A DNA stretch of 64,000 nt, taken from NCBI RefSeq assembly GCF_030863805.1, contig NZ_CP132957.1, forward strand, positions 1,178,001 to 1,242,000, in the 5' to 3' direction. The position numbers and the translations under genes were made by a program. The first letter of the stretch is position 1; every line of letters starts with the position of its first letter. The notes beneath the pieces were generated by a model that made no database searches, was not told the DNA's origin, and was given only the letters and a program-made list of their open reading frames with translations. Origin of the DNA: Kineothrix sp. MB12-C1 (lineage in GTDB: Bacteria > Bacillota > Clostridia > Lachnospirales > Lachnospiraceae). Shown here piece by piece: positions 46,403 to 55,089 of this stretch.

Positions 46403-47785
46403 TTACCTTCCCATCGAGAAGTTAACGGTATCTTGAGCCATCTGCAATTCGCTTGCCACATCTGAGCCTGAAACGATATTGGTAATTGCTGTCGCAACCG
46501 CATCGCGAGCTTCATAGAAATAAACGCCTGTTTCACATTCGGGAATGTTTCCTGCAAATTCGATAATCTTCGCATATACGGCATCTCCACCGAAGAAATC
46601 ATTCGCCTTTCCGTACATATCGCTTTCACCAGCCGGTAAGTAACATGCAATGGCTCCTGTATCCAAAATGGATTCATAGAATTCTACGCTTCCGCCGAAT
46701 GTGGAACCCATAAAATCTACTGCAAGGTCAATGTTCTTGCAATTCGATGTAATTGCCCAGCTAGATCCACCTTGATTCGCATAATTTGTTGCCGTCGCTG
46801 CATTATCTAATCTCGGCATATTGGTTATTGCCCAATTTCCTGCCTGATCATCTGCCGCCTGGATAGAAGCCATAATCCAACATCCGGCCATTGTTCCGGC
46901 AACTGTTCCGCTGTTCAAAGTACCGATATAGGAATCCCAGTCATTCACTTCCACGAGAACACCGCTTTTTACCAATTCAGCATAGGTACTCATAACCTCT
47001 TCCAAAATTGCATTATCTACAATCTGTGCCAGGTTTTCATCGTTAAAGAAGCCGCCTCCTGCAGACTGAAGCATCATAACGATAATATCGGATTCTCCAC
47101 CCACACAAGAAAGCATTGGTTTACCCGTCTTCTCAAGAACTACTTTTCCTTTTTCAATGAACTCGGACCATGTAATATTTTCAAAGTCAGAAATGGTGAA
47201 GCCTGCCTGTTCCAATAAATCCGTTCTGTAGGATGCAATTACCGCACCGTTATCGAAAGGAACACCGAAGTTCATTCCATCCACTGTGGAAAAACTCACC
47301 TTACCGGAAGAAAACTGACTGTAGTCCAATTTATCCGTTAAGTTCGTAAATGCATTGGGATAGCTGATAACATTCTTCTGGAAAGCGGCATCCTGCATTA
47401 ACAGAATATCGGGCAGAGTATCGAGATTGCCCGAAGTTGCTGCTGTTGTCAACTTCGTCTGTACATCTTCCCACGGTGTCTCCAGCACTTCGAGAACAAA
47501 GTTCGGATGGTCTTTCTGATAAAGTTCTGCCGCCTTGTTCATCGCATTGATATTAAATGCCGGATCCCAGCACCATACCGTCAGTTTCTCTTCACCTGCC
47601 GCTTCCGCGGAAGCGTCTTGTGTGTCTTCGTTAGATGTTTCTACATCTGAAACTGCCTCTGTATTGCTTTCCTTTGTCGTAGCTGTGATTTCAGAATTTG
47701 CCGTCTCGGAGCTCCCCCCGCAGCCTGCCAATAAGGAAACGGATAATGCTGCCGTCAAAATGGCACTTACAAGTTTTTTCTTCAT
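46403..47785 (-). CDS. Sugar ABC transporter substrate-binding lipoprotein
   Basis: A 460-residue family 1 solute-binding protein. The lipoprotein signal ends with the lipobox LLAGC near residue 23. An acidic Ser/Thr/Glu linker (about 24-60) precedes the binding domain (TVWCWDPAFN onwards). It is anchored outside the membrane and should deliver galacto-oligosaccharides to the permease pair. The start at 47785 follows GGGAGG; the codon at 47800 is too close to that site. The upstream gap has two LacI-type operator sequences. Confidence 0.94.
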   Translation of the reverse strand: MKKKLVSAILTAALSVSLLAGCGGSSETANSEITATTKESNTEAVSDVETSNEDTQDASAEAAGEEKLTVWCWDPAFNINAMNKAAELYQKDHPNFVLEVLETPWEDVQTKLTTAATSGNLDTLPDILLMQDAAFQKNVISYPNAFTNLTDKLDYSQFSSGKVSFSTVDGMNFGVPFDNGAVIASYRTDLLEQAGFTISDFENITWSEFIEKGKVVLEKTGKPMLSCVGGESDIIVMMLQSAGGGFFNDENLAQIVDNAILEEVMSTYAELVKSGVLVEVNDWDSYIGTLNSGTVAGTMAGCWIMASIQAADDQAGNWAITNMPRLDNAATATNYANQGGSSWAITSNCKNIDLAVDFMGSTFGGSVEFYESILDTGAIACYLPAGESDMYGKANDFFGGDAVYAKIIEFAGNIPECETGVYFYEARDAVATAITNIVSGSDVASELQMAQDTVNFSMGR

Positions 47786-47851
47786 TTTCTTTCCTCCCAA
47801 TTGATTATTTAATAGGTAATCTGCTTTGCATCATTAGAACTTTGCTACCGT

Positions 47852-47859
47852 TTGCGCAA
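47852..47859. promoter_or_regulatory. LacI-type operator core TTGCGCAA (proximal)
   Basis: A perfect 8-bp palindrome TTGCGCAA, 67 bp ahead of the binding-protein start. The same core occurs in the 47981 site and, imperfectly, at 49289. Confidence 0.45.
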
Positions 47860-47980
47860 TTGCTTGTTCTGAAATTAATCATACTAAATTCTATAATTAT
47901 TGTCTATTGACAGAATATACTTTTGTTTATGCTTATTTTTTTACCTTTTGCATATAAATTTTATTTTTTTATGCGCTCAT

Positions 47981-47998
47981 TTGCGCACTATTGCGCAA
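47981..47998. promoter_or_regulatory. LacI-type operator (distal), TTGCGCA-N4-TGCGCAA
   Basis: A perfect 7-bp inverted repeat with a 4-bp spacer lies between the lacI-like gene end and the binding-protein gene. The CG-centred, 18-bp symmetric form is typical for LacI-family sites. Together with 47852 it may allow looping over the promoter. Confidence 0.6.
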
Positions 47999-48049
47999 CC
48001 TTATTTTCTTTATGCGCACTCTCCTTTCTTTATTCCTACTTTCCCCATC

Positions 48050-49045
48050 CTACTTTGTCGAATCTCTGAAAATAATCTCATATCCCAAAAGCGTCCTAAT
48101 ATCCACACGGTTACCCTGAATCAAATCCAATAAAACCTTACATGCTACGCTGCCAAGCTCAATCGCATCAAAGCGAATGGATGTAATAGAAGGCGTATAA
48201 TCTTCCAATACTTCACTATCATAGCAAGAAGCAACCTTCACCTGCCCCGGTACTCGCATATGTTCCCGCCGCAGCTTCGTTAAAATCCACCTGCATAACG
48301 TATCATCCATACAGAGTATACCATCAATCTTTTTCATAATGATCTCATCCACTATTTTCTCCGCCTTGAGCTTATTATGCACATCTAAAAATACATAATC
48401 AGGATTTACTCCGATATGGTTGTCCTCCAGCCCCGAGCAATAGCCATTGAATCTTGCATTCGTAACCATATGGCTTCTGTTATTGCCAATCATCGCAATC
48501 TTGCGCATTCCCCTTAGAACCATTGTAGAGACCATATCCCTGCACGCCTCTTCGTGATCATTATCGATTTGTATGACCTCAGGATCATCAATACTTCCAA
48601 TGGTCACAAAGGGAACTTTAGCTTCTTTTAAGTATTTCACAAACACGTCATCCACGTAGGTTCTGGCAAGCACATAGCCGTCTGCCTTATGATTATTTAC
48701 AATCCTTTCAAGGCTTCCCACATCCCTGTCTCCGGCCATGACAATGATTGTGTCATAATTATTCAACATGGCAATCTCCGTAATCCCTATCATGCACCTC
48801 TGAAAGAAGGGCAAATCAATAAGCCGCCAGTTACTGGGGATGACCAGCGCAATATTATTCGTCATATCCTTTTTTTCTTCGAAGAACAGGTCCGGATAAC
48901 CACAAACATTAACTGCATATTCCCGTATCATCTTTTTTGTTTCTTTGCCGATACGCCCTTTTCCCGACATAGCCCGAGAAACAGTCGTTCTTGACACACC
49001 CAACTTCTGCGCAATCTCCGCATAACTCATCTTCTTATTATCCAT
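48050..49045 (-). CDS. LacI family transcriptional regulator (copy 1)
   Basis: A 331-residue regulator. Its helix-turn-helix covers residues 6-30 (AEIAQKLGVSRTTVSRAMSG) with the hinge helix after it, and a periplasmic-binding-like effector domain follows. The start at 49045 is fixed by AAGGAG 9 nt upstream. It lies directly before the galactan uptake operon, with operator-like palindromes in between. It is a paralogue of the next gene (shared FFQRCM, DGYVLART and CMDD segments). It is the likely repressor of the locus, relieved by a galacto-oligosaccharide. Confidence 0.93.
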   Translation of the reverse strand: MDNKKMSYAEIAQKLGVSRTTVSRAMSGKGRIGKETKKMIREYAVNVCGYPDLFFEEKKDMTNNIALVIPSNWRLIDLPFFQRCMIGITEIAMLNNYDTIIVMAGDRDVGSLERIVNNHKADGYVLARTYVDDVFVKYLKEAKVPFVTIGSIDDPEVIQIDNDHEEACRDMVSTMVLRGMRKIAMIGNNRSHMVTNARFNGYCSGLEDNHIGVNPDYVFLDVHNKLKAEKIVDEIIMKKIDGILCMDDTLCRWILTKLRREHMRVPGQVKVASCYDSEVLEDYTPSITSIRFDAIELGSVACKVLLDLIQGNRVDIRTLLGYEIIFRDSTK

Positions 49046-49120
49046 AATGCTGCGCTCCTTTCCGGTCGTCTGATCGATATCTCCCGCCTGTATCTTCTTC
49101 ATTTCCTGCTTTTATCGTAC

Positions 49121-49161
49121 AAAAAACAGAGGTGCGCATGGACACCCCTGCTATTTTTTTA
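49121..49161. terminator. Bidirectional intrinsic terminator between the lacI-like genes
   Basis: CAGAGGTG and CACCCCTG form an 8-bp stem with an 8-nt loop, flanked by A and T runs. Read on the minus strand it ends the upstream lacI-like transcript with TTTTTTG. Confidence 0.75.
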
Positions 49162-49318
49162 CTATCCTTTTCTAAAGAATTCTTCTTTAGGAAACTTTTC
49201 TTTATTAACTCGTATTTTATAATTCCAGATGTTATCATATTTTCCCTCTTCATGTTTATTTATCGCTCAAACAACATGAACAGGCAACTGCGCAAACAAT
49301 TTATAATGATACACTATT

Positions 49319-50356
49319 TTAATTACTCTTCGTTGATTCCTTTAAGCCAATCTCATAACCTAGCAGATTCTTCGTCTCGACCGCCTTGCCTTCCATATAA
49401 TCGATCAATATTTTCCCGGCATTCCTCCCAAGCTCTCTGGCATCAAATTCAATAGAACTAACCGCGGGAATATGGCTTTCCAGCAAATTGCTATTATAAA
49501 AGGAGCTCACCTTCATATGGCGAGGCACCTCTATCATCTCCTTATGCAATTTATTAAGAACATAGAGACAAATCGCATCGTCCATGCAAAGAATGCATTC
49601 CACTTCTTTGCGAAGCAACTCTTCTACAGCGATTTCTGCCGCCACATAGTTCTCCACATCCATATAAATCAAACTGGAATTAGGTACTTTGCCAACCTTG
49701 GTCAGCGCATCCGCATAGCCTTGGTAACGATTTAGATTTACAATCAACTTCCTGCTGCCGCCAATTAGCCCAACTCTCTGATACCCCTTAAGAAGCAACA
49801 TAGAAGTCAGTTCTTCGCAGGCCGATCGATGATCATGGTCAATTTGAATTACTTCATTGTCATCATAACTTCCTATCGTAAGAAAAGGAATTCCTTTTTC
49901 CTTAAGAAATTTAATAGCCAGGTCATCCACATTCGTTCTCGCCAGCACAACCCCATCCACCTTACGGTTATTCACCAAATGTTCCAGGTGAGATATATCA
50001 CTCCAGCCGCTTACCGTAACGATAAGGTGATAGGAGAAAGTTTCCACTACCTCCAAAAGGCCCAGCATACAATGTTGAAAAAAGGGAATCTCTACCGTGT
50101 CACAATCCCCGGGCATTACCCACGCAATATTATGAGTTCTTCCGGAAATCAATCCATTTGAATTAATTCCCGGCATATAATTATGCTTTTCGATATAGTC
50201 AAATACCTTTTTTCTTGTGGCTTCACCGATTCGCCCCTTACCCGAAATCGCTCTGGATACAGTGCTTTCGCTAACTCCCAAGCTTTCTGCCACATCTTTA
50301 ATTGTTAACTTCCCGGTAATTTCTTCTCGTTTCGCTATACCCACACTTTTGTCCAC
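49319..50356 (-). CDS. LacI family transcriptional regulator (copy 2)
   Basis: A paralogue of the preceding regulator over its whole length, with helix-turn-helix IKDVAESLGVSESTVSRAIS and a type I binding-protein-like domain. The start is uncertain. The GTG at 50356 has AAGGA 5 nt upstream, while the in-frame ATG at 50392 has no ribosome site. A TATAAT box just upstream would put the transcript start close to this codon. It is transcribed towards copy 1 but separated by a terminator. The two may respond to different sugars or form an autoregulated pair. Confidence 0.88.
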   Translation of the reverse strand: MDKSVGIAKREEITGKLTIKDVAESLGVSESTVSRAISGKGRIGEATRKKVFDYIEKHNYMPGINSNGLISGRTHNIAWVMPGDCDTVEIPFFQHCMLGLLEVVETFSYHLIVTVSGWSDISHLEHLVNNRKVDGVVLARTNVDDLAIKFLKEKGIPFLTIGSYDDNEVIQIDHDHRSACEELTSMLLLKGYQRVGLIGGSRKLIVNLNRYQGYADALTKVGKVPNSSLIYMDVENYVAAEIAVEELLRKEVECILCMDDAICLYVLNKLHKEMIEVPRHMKVSSFYNSNLLESHIPAVSSIEFDARELGRNAGKILIDYMEGKAVETKNLLGYEIGLKESTKSN

Positions 50357-50430
50357 GCTATTCCTTATTATACAACTGTAGTGAAATGCCATATGTTCAT
50401 ATTAGCAATTGATACGCAGCTTCGTCAATA

Positions 50431-50466
50431 CACCAATTCACTAAGAAACAAAGGGGGAAATTGGTG
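50431..50466. other. Hairpin in the intergenic region upstream of the second lacI-like gene
   Basis: CACCAATT and AATTGGTG form an 8-bp stem around a 20-nt loop with a GGGGG run. It lies in the divergent gap (50357-50572), where I recognise no other feature. It could be an operator or an RNA structure. Confidence 0.35.
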
Positions 50467-50572
50467 AAATTACTCATTTTTCATCGTCTCCAATGGAGAT
50501 GCATTACCTTAAGGGTACATCTATAGTAAATAAATTTCAAATTATTACGCATACTATCTGTGAGGTGATAAT

Positions 50573-50725
50573 ATGGCATCCTATGTGTCCCCGGAACTCC
50601 GGGAAAAATTCGAAACACTGTCTATTGATTTAAAGAACAATATTTTAAAACGTAATGTAAGTTTGAATTCTGTTTATGACTTGATAAACATTCTTGAAGT
50701 GATTTCAAAAGAGAAGGAAGAATAA
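50573..50725 (+). CDS. Small 50-residue predicted helical protein
   Basis: The ORF starts with ATG and has GAGGTG 5 nt upstream. It encodes MASYVSPELREKFETLSI and onward, ending KEKEE. The composition is that of a soluble two-helix protein rich in Leu, Glu and Lys. It resembles in size the Spo0E-like or other small regulators, but the Spo0E SxxxD signature is not present. I cannot assign a function. It precedes the first cupin gene by 98 bp. Confidence 0.6.
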   Translation: MASYVSPELREKFETLSIDLKNNILKRNVSLNSVYDLINILEVISKEKEE

Positions 50726-50822
50726 ATCACAGTCTGCAAAGCCTTAAATTTCGTCAAAATTTTTCACTTTTCAACATGAAATGCATATAATATTACTGCA
50801 AGAAATTTCAAGGAGTAATAAC

Positions 50823-51269
50823 ATGGATTTTAACACGGATGAATCCTCCGACTATTCCGGCTTTGCGAGCGAGGCATCTAGTATCTTTGTAACTAACTTG
50901 GCATTAGATGCCATAAATAACAATCTCTTCTTTGCTACAAAGTGGACCAGCAGGAATATACAATTTGCACTCATGTCTGTTCTTGTCCGTTCTGAAACCG
51001 GATTGGATATGCATCAAAACTCAGATCGGTTTTTTTATGTTACTCAGGGCAGTGGGCTGGTAACTATGGGCAACTGGCAGGAATGCCTTAATTTTCAAGC
51101 ACTTGTGCATACCGGTTTCGGAATATTTATCCCTGCAGGAGCCTGGTATAACGTAGTAAACGTAGGACAGGTGGATTTGAAAATGGTTACGGTGTATGCC
51201 CCTACTTTTCATTCCTATAATACCACATACACAACGAAAGAAGAATGGCTTTCACACCATGAACCTTAA
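50823..51269 (+). CDS. Cupin domain protein (paralogue A)
   Basis: A 148-residue single-domain cupin with the segments TKWTSRNIQFALMSV, GLDMHQNSDRFFYVTQG and GIFIPAGAWYNVVNVG. In its relatives the second motif has His (PAGxWHNV); here it is Tyr, so the metal site is incomplete. The start at 50823 follows AAGGAG; the upstream codon at 50781 falls in the -10 region. The leader, CATATAATA then TTTCAAGGAGTAA, is shared with the paralogues at 51490 and 58347. The role is unknown; a binding or structural rather than catalytic function is plausible. Confidence 0.82.
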   Translation: MDFNTDESSDYSGFASEASSIFVTNLALDAINNNLFFATKWTSRNIQFALMSVLVRSETGLDMHQNSDRFFYVTQGSGLVTMGNWQECLNFQALVHTGFGIFIPAGAWYNVVNVGQVDLKMVTVYAPTFHSYNTTYTTKEEWLSHHEP

Positions 51270-51323
51270 TCAAAAACTTATATCAAGATCAATATTTAAT
51301 CTAACCCCATATTTCTCATAGGA

Positions 51324-51364
51324 AGGCAGCACAAGGAATATCCTGCATTGCGCTGCCTCTTTTG
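51324..51364 (+). terminator. Intrinsic terminator after cupin A
   Basis: AGGCAGC and GCTGCCT form a stem (with a smaller AGGAATATCCT dyad inside the loop) followed by CTTTTGTG. Confidence 0.7.
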
Positions 51365-51489
51365 TGTGGATGATAAAAGTAAAAAGCGATAGATATAAAA
51401 TAATATCTATTAAAGCAATTAATATCTTATACAACTTAGTGCAACCGGTTCATATAATACTATTATCTAATCTCACAAGGAGTAACAAT

Positions 51490-51924
51490 ATGGATATATT
51501 TCCCGGCCGCTCAAGCAACGTCAATCAGCCCTCCATTCCCTTTGTAACAAATTTAAGACGAGACGTCATGACCAATACCAACTTTTTTACTGCCCATTGG
51601 ACTGGTCTCTATATGCAGCTGGGGCTTATGACAATTCCGGTCAATGGTAACGCAGGAGTAGATATGCGTATAAATACAGATCAGTCTTATTACATTGAGC
51701 AGGGAACTGCTTTAGTTATGATGGGTACGAGTCAGGAACACCTTAATTTTCAAGCTCAAGCTCATACCGGATTTTCTATATTGGTCCCATCCAGAACCTG
51801 GCACGATATTTTTAATATCGGGAATGTTGATTTGAAAATGTCCCTGACCATTGCACCCCCATTTCTTCCATACAATACTAATTTTGAAAGAACCGAGGAT
51901 TGGATACCTACAAGATATTATTGA
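51490..51924 (+). CDS. Cupin domain protein (paralogue B)
   Basis: A 144-residue relative of cupin A, with FTAHWTGLYMQLGLM, GVDMRINTDQSYYIEQG and SILVPSRTWHDIFNIG. The first metal-site His is replaced by Arg while the second is kept, the reverse of cupin A. The start at 51490 is preceded by ACAAGGAGTAA and a CATATAATA box. It probably arose by tandem duplication with cupin A and then diverged. Confidence 0.8.
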   Translation: MDIFPGRSSNVNQPSIPFVTNLRRDVMTNTNFFTAHWTGLYMQLGLMTIPVNGNAGVDMRINTDQSYYIEQGTALVMMGTSQEHLNFQAQAHTGFSILVPSRTWHDIFNIGNVDLKMSLTIAPPFLPYNTNFERTEDWIPTRYY

Positions 51925-52007
51925 TGCATCAATATAAGAATAAGATTCCTTTGTCATTCTGATCATTTATGCATATATTAAAACAACTACTAAGTTATGG
52001 TGTTATT

Positions 52008-52646
52008 ATGCAAAATATTTATCGAAAATCTCTTGAAGCTACTATGTATTATGATGATATACCTGTATTAAAATATAAAATTTATTATCCGTGCATTGTA
52101 TCCAGATCAGAATCCGCAAAAAACATAAATAATTTTTATTATCTCAATGCAAAAGCCAGTGAAGATTATTGCCGCACGGTCTTATACCAAATGGCTCGAG
52201 AAAATGCAAAGGATTCCACAGATAGACCATTCAATAACTATGAATTTATGGTTGATTTTACAGTAACATATAATCAGTGCTGCATTATTAGTCTCTATAT
52301 GGACACTTACACTTATACCGGCGGTGCACACGGCAATACAATACGTAAATCGAATACATGGAATCTTAAAACCGGAAAATTAATGCAACTGGGCGATGTA
52401 TATCCCCTCACACCGGACTCTTTGATCGATTTGCAAGAATGCATTCAGCAACAGATATCAGAAAGATTACAGGGAGATCCAGGCATATACTTCGATAATT
52501 ATAAATTTTTATTGAGGGATAACTTTAATGCAAGTAACTTTTTCTTGCAGCCCTTGAATGGCATTATTTATTACCAACAGTATGATATTGCTCCATATTC
52601 AACCGGTATACCGGAATTTTATTTCCCTATATGCAATGTCTGTTGA
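52008..52646 (+). CDS. DUF3298/RsiV-like domain protein
   Basis: A protein of about 212 residues with the DUF4163/DUF3298 pattern of RsiV and PdaC. The strand-rich start (KYKIYYPCI) is followed by YYLNAKA and the hallmark YTYTGGAHGNT near residue 95, then WNLKTGKLMQLGDVY. No membrane helix or signal peptide is seen, in contrast to RsiV, so it is not a plain anti-sigma factor. The start is uncertain: ATG at 52008 has a weak GGTG, and ATG at 51969 has none. A hairpin follows at once. The related domains bind lysozyme or peptidoglycan. Confidence 0.72.
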   Translation: MQNIYRKSLEATMYYDDIPVLKYKIYYPCIVSRSESAKNINNFYYLNAKASEDYCRTVLYQMARENAKDSTDRPFNNYEFMVDFTVTYNQCCIISLYMDTYTYTGGAHGNTIRKSNTWNLKTGKLMQLGDVYPLTPDSLIDLQECIQQQISERLQGDPGIYFDNYKFLLRDNFNASNFFLQPLNGIIYYQQYDIAPYSTGIPEFYFPICNVC

Positions 52647-52675
52647 ACGTCTTAGTTACACTAAGACGTTCATTC
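52645..52675 (+). terminator. Hairpin terminator after the DUF3298 gene
   Basis: GAACGTCTTAG and CTAAGACGTTC form a perfect 11-bp stem with a 5-nt loop, overlapping the stop codon. The T-run behind it is weak. Confidence 0.65.
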
Positions 52676-52725
52676 ACATTTGAAATCATCAACTTATCCA
52701 AAATAAATCTCATTGCCATTACCCA

Positions 52726-53295
52726 TCAAGCAAAACCAAAGTACCGAAGCAATCCTATATAAATGCCATAAGCAAATCCGTATTGGTTATTACGCAATTT
52801 TTCTGCATCGGAAGGATTGCTCAAATATGCCAATTCCACAAGATTTGATGTCATATTTGTATTTCTTAAAACATACAGAGAAGAGTTTTCCCTTATTCCA
52901 TTATTTCTCGTTCCGGTCACCTGAGTTATTCCATCCATTATCTGTTCTGCAAGCCATTGGGCCTGAGTACCATATTGGTAAATGTACACTTCTGTCCCAT
53001 TGTAGATAGGATTAGGGTTATAATTGCAGTGAATACTGATAAAGTAGTCTGCCGGCCACTCATTGGCCATACGGACTCTCTCTGCCAGGCTGGTGGTGTT
53101 GTTTGTCCCCAAAACAGTATCTGGTTCCGGCCTGGATACACGTGCTTCGAACCGCGAATCATTATTTAACATATTCTGTAAATATAATCCCACTTGATAA
53201 TTTATCTCCGATTCTGTCAAGCCGTTTGCTTCTGCACCACTGTTAAAATATCCGCTGGGATTATGTCCTTGATCAATAAATATTCTAATAGCCAT
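52726..53295 (-). CDS. N-acetylmuramoyl-L-alanine amidase (Amidase_3), endolysin-like
   Basis: A 189-residue amidase that cuts the bond between MurNAc and L-Ala in peptidoglycan. The zinc ligands and catalytic Glu are all present: DQGH at about 8-11, GAEANG near 21, SIHCN near 92 and VELAYLSN near 157. There is no signal peptide or cell-wall-binding domain, as in phage endolysins or mother-cell lytic enzymes that need a holin. The start at 53295 is preferred because of GAAGGG upstream. It follows an amidohydrolase and a holin-like gene on the same strand. Confidence 0.93.
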   Translation of the reverse strand: MAIRIFIDQGHNPSGYFNSGAEANGLTESEINYQVGLYLQNMLNNDSRFEARVSRPEPDTVLGTNNTTSLAERVRMANEWPADYFISIHCNYNPNPIYNGTEVYIYQYGTQAQWLAEQIMDGITQVTGTRNNGIRENSSLYVLRNTNMTSNLVELAYLSNPSDAEKLRNNQYGFAYGIYIGLLRYFGFA

Positions 53296-53390
53296 ACGTG
53301 TATTTCCCTTCATTATTAGCTATTATAAATATATTCCGGGTTCTCTAGCTTGCTACACTTTTCGGTTTTTATAAATGCCGGCGAGACATA

Positions 53391-53424
53391 CAAAAAGTAG
53401 TCATTTGATTATCTGACTACCTTT
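53391..53424 (-). terminator. Terminator of the amidohydrolase gene
   Basis: Read on the minus strand, GTAGTCA and TGACTAC make a 7-bp stem followed by TTTTTG. It would separate the amidohydrolase from the amidase transcript. Confidence 0.7.
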
Positions 53425-54591
53425 CTAACTGTTTACCTGGAATACTATTTCTCCGTTCACTATCGTATAGACGGTTTCTGTTGAAATTTCCATCGGATTA
53501 CCTGTGAAGATAGCTATATCTGCATCTTTTCCCACTTCTAAGCTTCCGACTCTGTCTGCAACTCCACAAATAATTGCAGGATTTATTGTAATCGCTTTAA
53601 GCCCTTCTATAACTCCTAATCCTTTTTTAGCTGCCAGACCGGCGTATAAAGGCAAATATTGAATAAGCGTAACAGGGTGATCCGATATAATTGCCACTTT
53701 CACCCCTGCTTTTGTTAGAACTCCGGGGGTTTTAAAATCAGCATTCTGTACTTCAAGCTTACTTCTGGAAGACAAATCAGGACCGACTATTGCATAAAAC
53801 CCGCTTTGTTTTATTTCATCCGCAATAATGTGACCTTCGGTGCAGTGATCTAATGTCATATCGAGATCAAACTCTTTTGCTATTCGTATCGCCGTTAATA
53901 TATCATCAGTACGATGGACATGAGCCTTTAATGGTATCTGTTTATTCAGAACAGGCATCCATGATTCCAATTTAAAATCTTCCTCAAAGTATTCATTATT
54001 ATTTATTGCTTTTTCCTTTTTCAGCTTATACTGTGATGCTCTGAACAACTCCTGTCTTAGCAATGCCGCTATAGACATTCTTGTTATCGGACTCATATTA
54101 CTTTCTTTAAAATTATTCTTCGGATTCTCTCCAAAGGCTACTTTCATTGCAGCGGGTGCCAAAACGACCATTTTATCAACTACTCTTCCATGTGTTTTCA
54201 AAAAGGCAAACTGGCCGCCTACAACATTTGAGCTTCCCGGTCCGGCCATAACGGAAGTTATGCCTGCCTGTAAAGCATTATGAAAGGCCGGGTCAAAGGG
54301 ATTGATGGCATCTATGGCTCTCAAGTAAGGAGTTACCGGAGTGGTCGCTTCATTGCAATCATCTCCTTCTATTCCATCCTTCTCTTCCGTTATTCCTATA
54401 TGACAATGGGCATCGATTATGCCTGGCATTACCCATAAGTCACTCGCATCAATAACAAAAGTATCCGGTTTTAAAGTTGTTCTAATTTCCTTACCTACTT
54501 CTATTATTTTACCATTTTCTATCAGTACATTTCCCGGATCAATTAAATCACCCGCCATTGTGTATACGATACCATTCTTAATTAAAAGCAT
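53425..54591 (-). CDS. Amidohydrolase family protein (imidazolonepropionase-like)
   Basis: A 388-residue metal-dependent amidohydrolase with a small beta-sandwich made of both ends, and a TIM barrel. Motifs are PGIIDAHCHIG near residue 55 (HxH), KAHVHRTDD near 222, LDHCTEGH near 246 and an ISDHPV Asp near 302. It hydrolyses C-N bonds of a cyclic or amide substrate that cannot be named. The ATG has GGAGG upstream. The gene lies between a holin-like gene and an endolysin-like gene, where a metabolic enzyme is not expected. Confidence 0.88.
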   Translation of the reverse strand: MLLIKNGIVYTMAGDLIDPGNVLIENGKIIEVGKEIRTTLKPDTFVIDASDLWVMPGIIDAHCHIGITEEKDGIEGDDCNEATTPVTPYLRAIDAINPFDPAFHNALQAGITSVMAGPGSSNVVGGQFAFLKTHGRVVDKMVVLAPAAMKVAFGENPKNNFKESNMSPITRMSIAALLRQELFRASQYKLKKEKAINNNEYFEEDFKLESWMPVLNKQIPLKAHVHRTDDILTAIRIAKEFDLDMTLDHCTEGHIIADEIKQSGFYAIVGPDLSSRSKLEVQNADFKTPGVLTKAGVKVAIISDHPVTLIQYLPLYAGLAAKKGLGVIEGLKAITINPAIICGVADRVGSLEVGKDADIAIFTGNPMEISTETVYTIVNGEIVFQVNS

Positions 54592-54661
54592 AAAATACCT
54601 CCAATATAAAAAACAATTGCAATATTATTTGCAGAATTGAAAATATTATGCTTTTCACTCC

Positions 54662-54865
54662 TTATTCTTTCAATTCCGGTAGTCCCGCTGTCGATGTGAG
54701 CAAAGATAATATCCCAGCCAGTGCCGATGCGGATGCCACTATTACCCAATTTACCTCCGACATAACGGCTGCCGTTCCTATTGTGGCTACTGCCGTCTGT
54801 GCCACTGTTTTAATCGCTCTGATTCCTGCTGCCTTCGCCCATTTTGCAAATTCATTATTTTTCAT
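54662..54865 (-). CDS. Phage r1t-type holin
   Basis: A 67-residue protein matching the r1t holin pattern. The amphipathic start (KWAKAAGIRAIKTVAQTAVA) is followed by a membrane segment, TIGTAAV, then a second helix (NWVIVASASALAGILSLLT) and the GLPELKE tail. Holins form membrane pores that release endolysin. The start at 54865 follows AGGAAAGG. The upstream reading frame stays open into a relic of another phage gene. Confidence 0.85.
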   Translation of the reverse strand: MKNNEFAKWAKAAGIRAIKTVAQTAVATIGTAAVMSEVNWVIVASASALAGILSLLTSTAGLPELKE

Positions 54866-54970
54866 AAAATATTTCCTTTCCTCGGCAATTTCATCGATAT
54901 TGTGATGTGCCGATTTCGTAGACTGCTCTACTACTATCATACGTTCACACAAGCTATTGTGTTCCTTCAA
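54866..54970 (-). pseudogene. Remnant of an XhlA-like phage accessory gene
   Basis: The frame continuous with the holin gene encodes CERMIVVEQSTKSAHHNIDE, a sequence like the start of the small XhlA-type proteins that usually precede holins in phage lysis modules. Only about 35 residues are left, the transmembrane end is missing and start codons have no well-placed ribosome site. It may be a decayed gene, or a 5' extension of the holin beginning at a TTG. Confidence 0.5.
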
Positions 54971-54992
54971 ATCCCTTTTTTCTATAAATTTT

Positions 54993-55024
54993 AGAGCCGA
55001 TAAAGATTTCTCTCTATCAGCTCT
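54993..55024 (-). terminator. Hairpin after the collagen-like gene
   Basis: On the minus strand AGAGCTGATA pairs with TATCGGCTCT (one G-U), followed by AAAATTTAT. It is stable but lacks a T-run, so partial termination or processing is more likely. Confidence 0.45.
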
Positions 55025-55089
55025 TAGGTTATAAATTTTTATTTATTAAAGTTTTTAAAGATTTAGTAATCTGGTATTATCACACCAAC

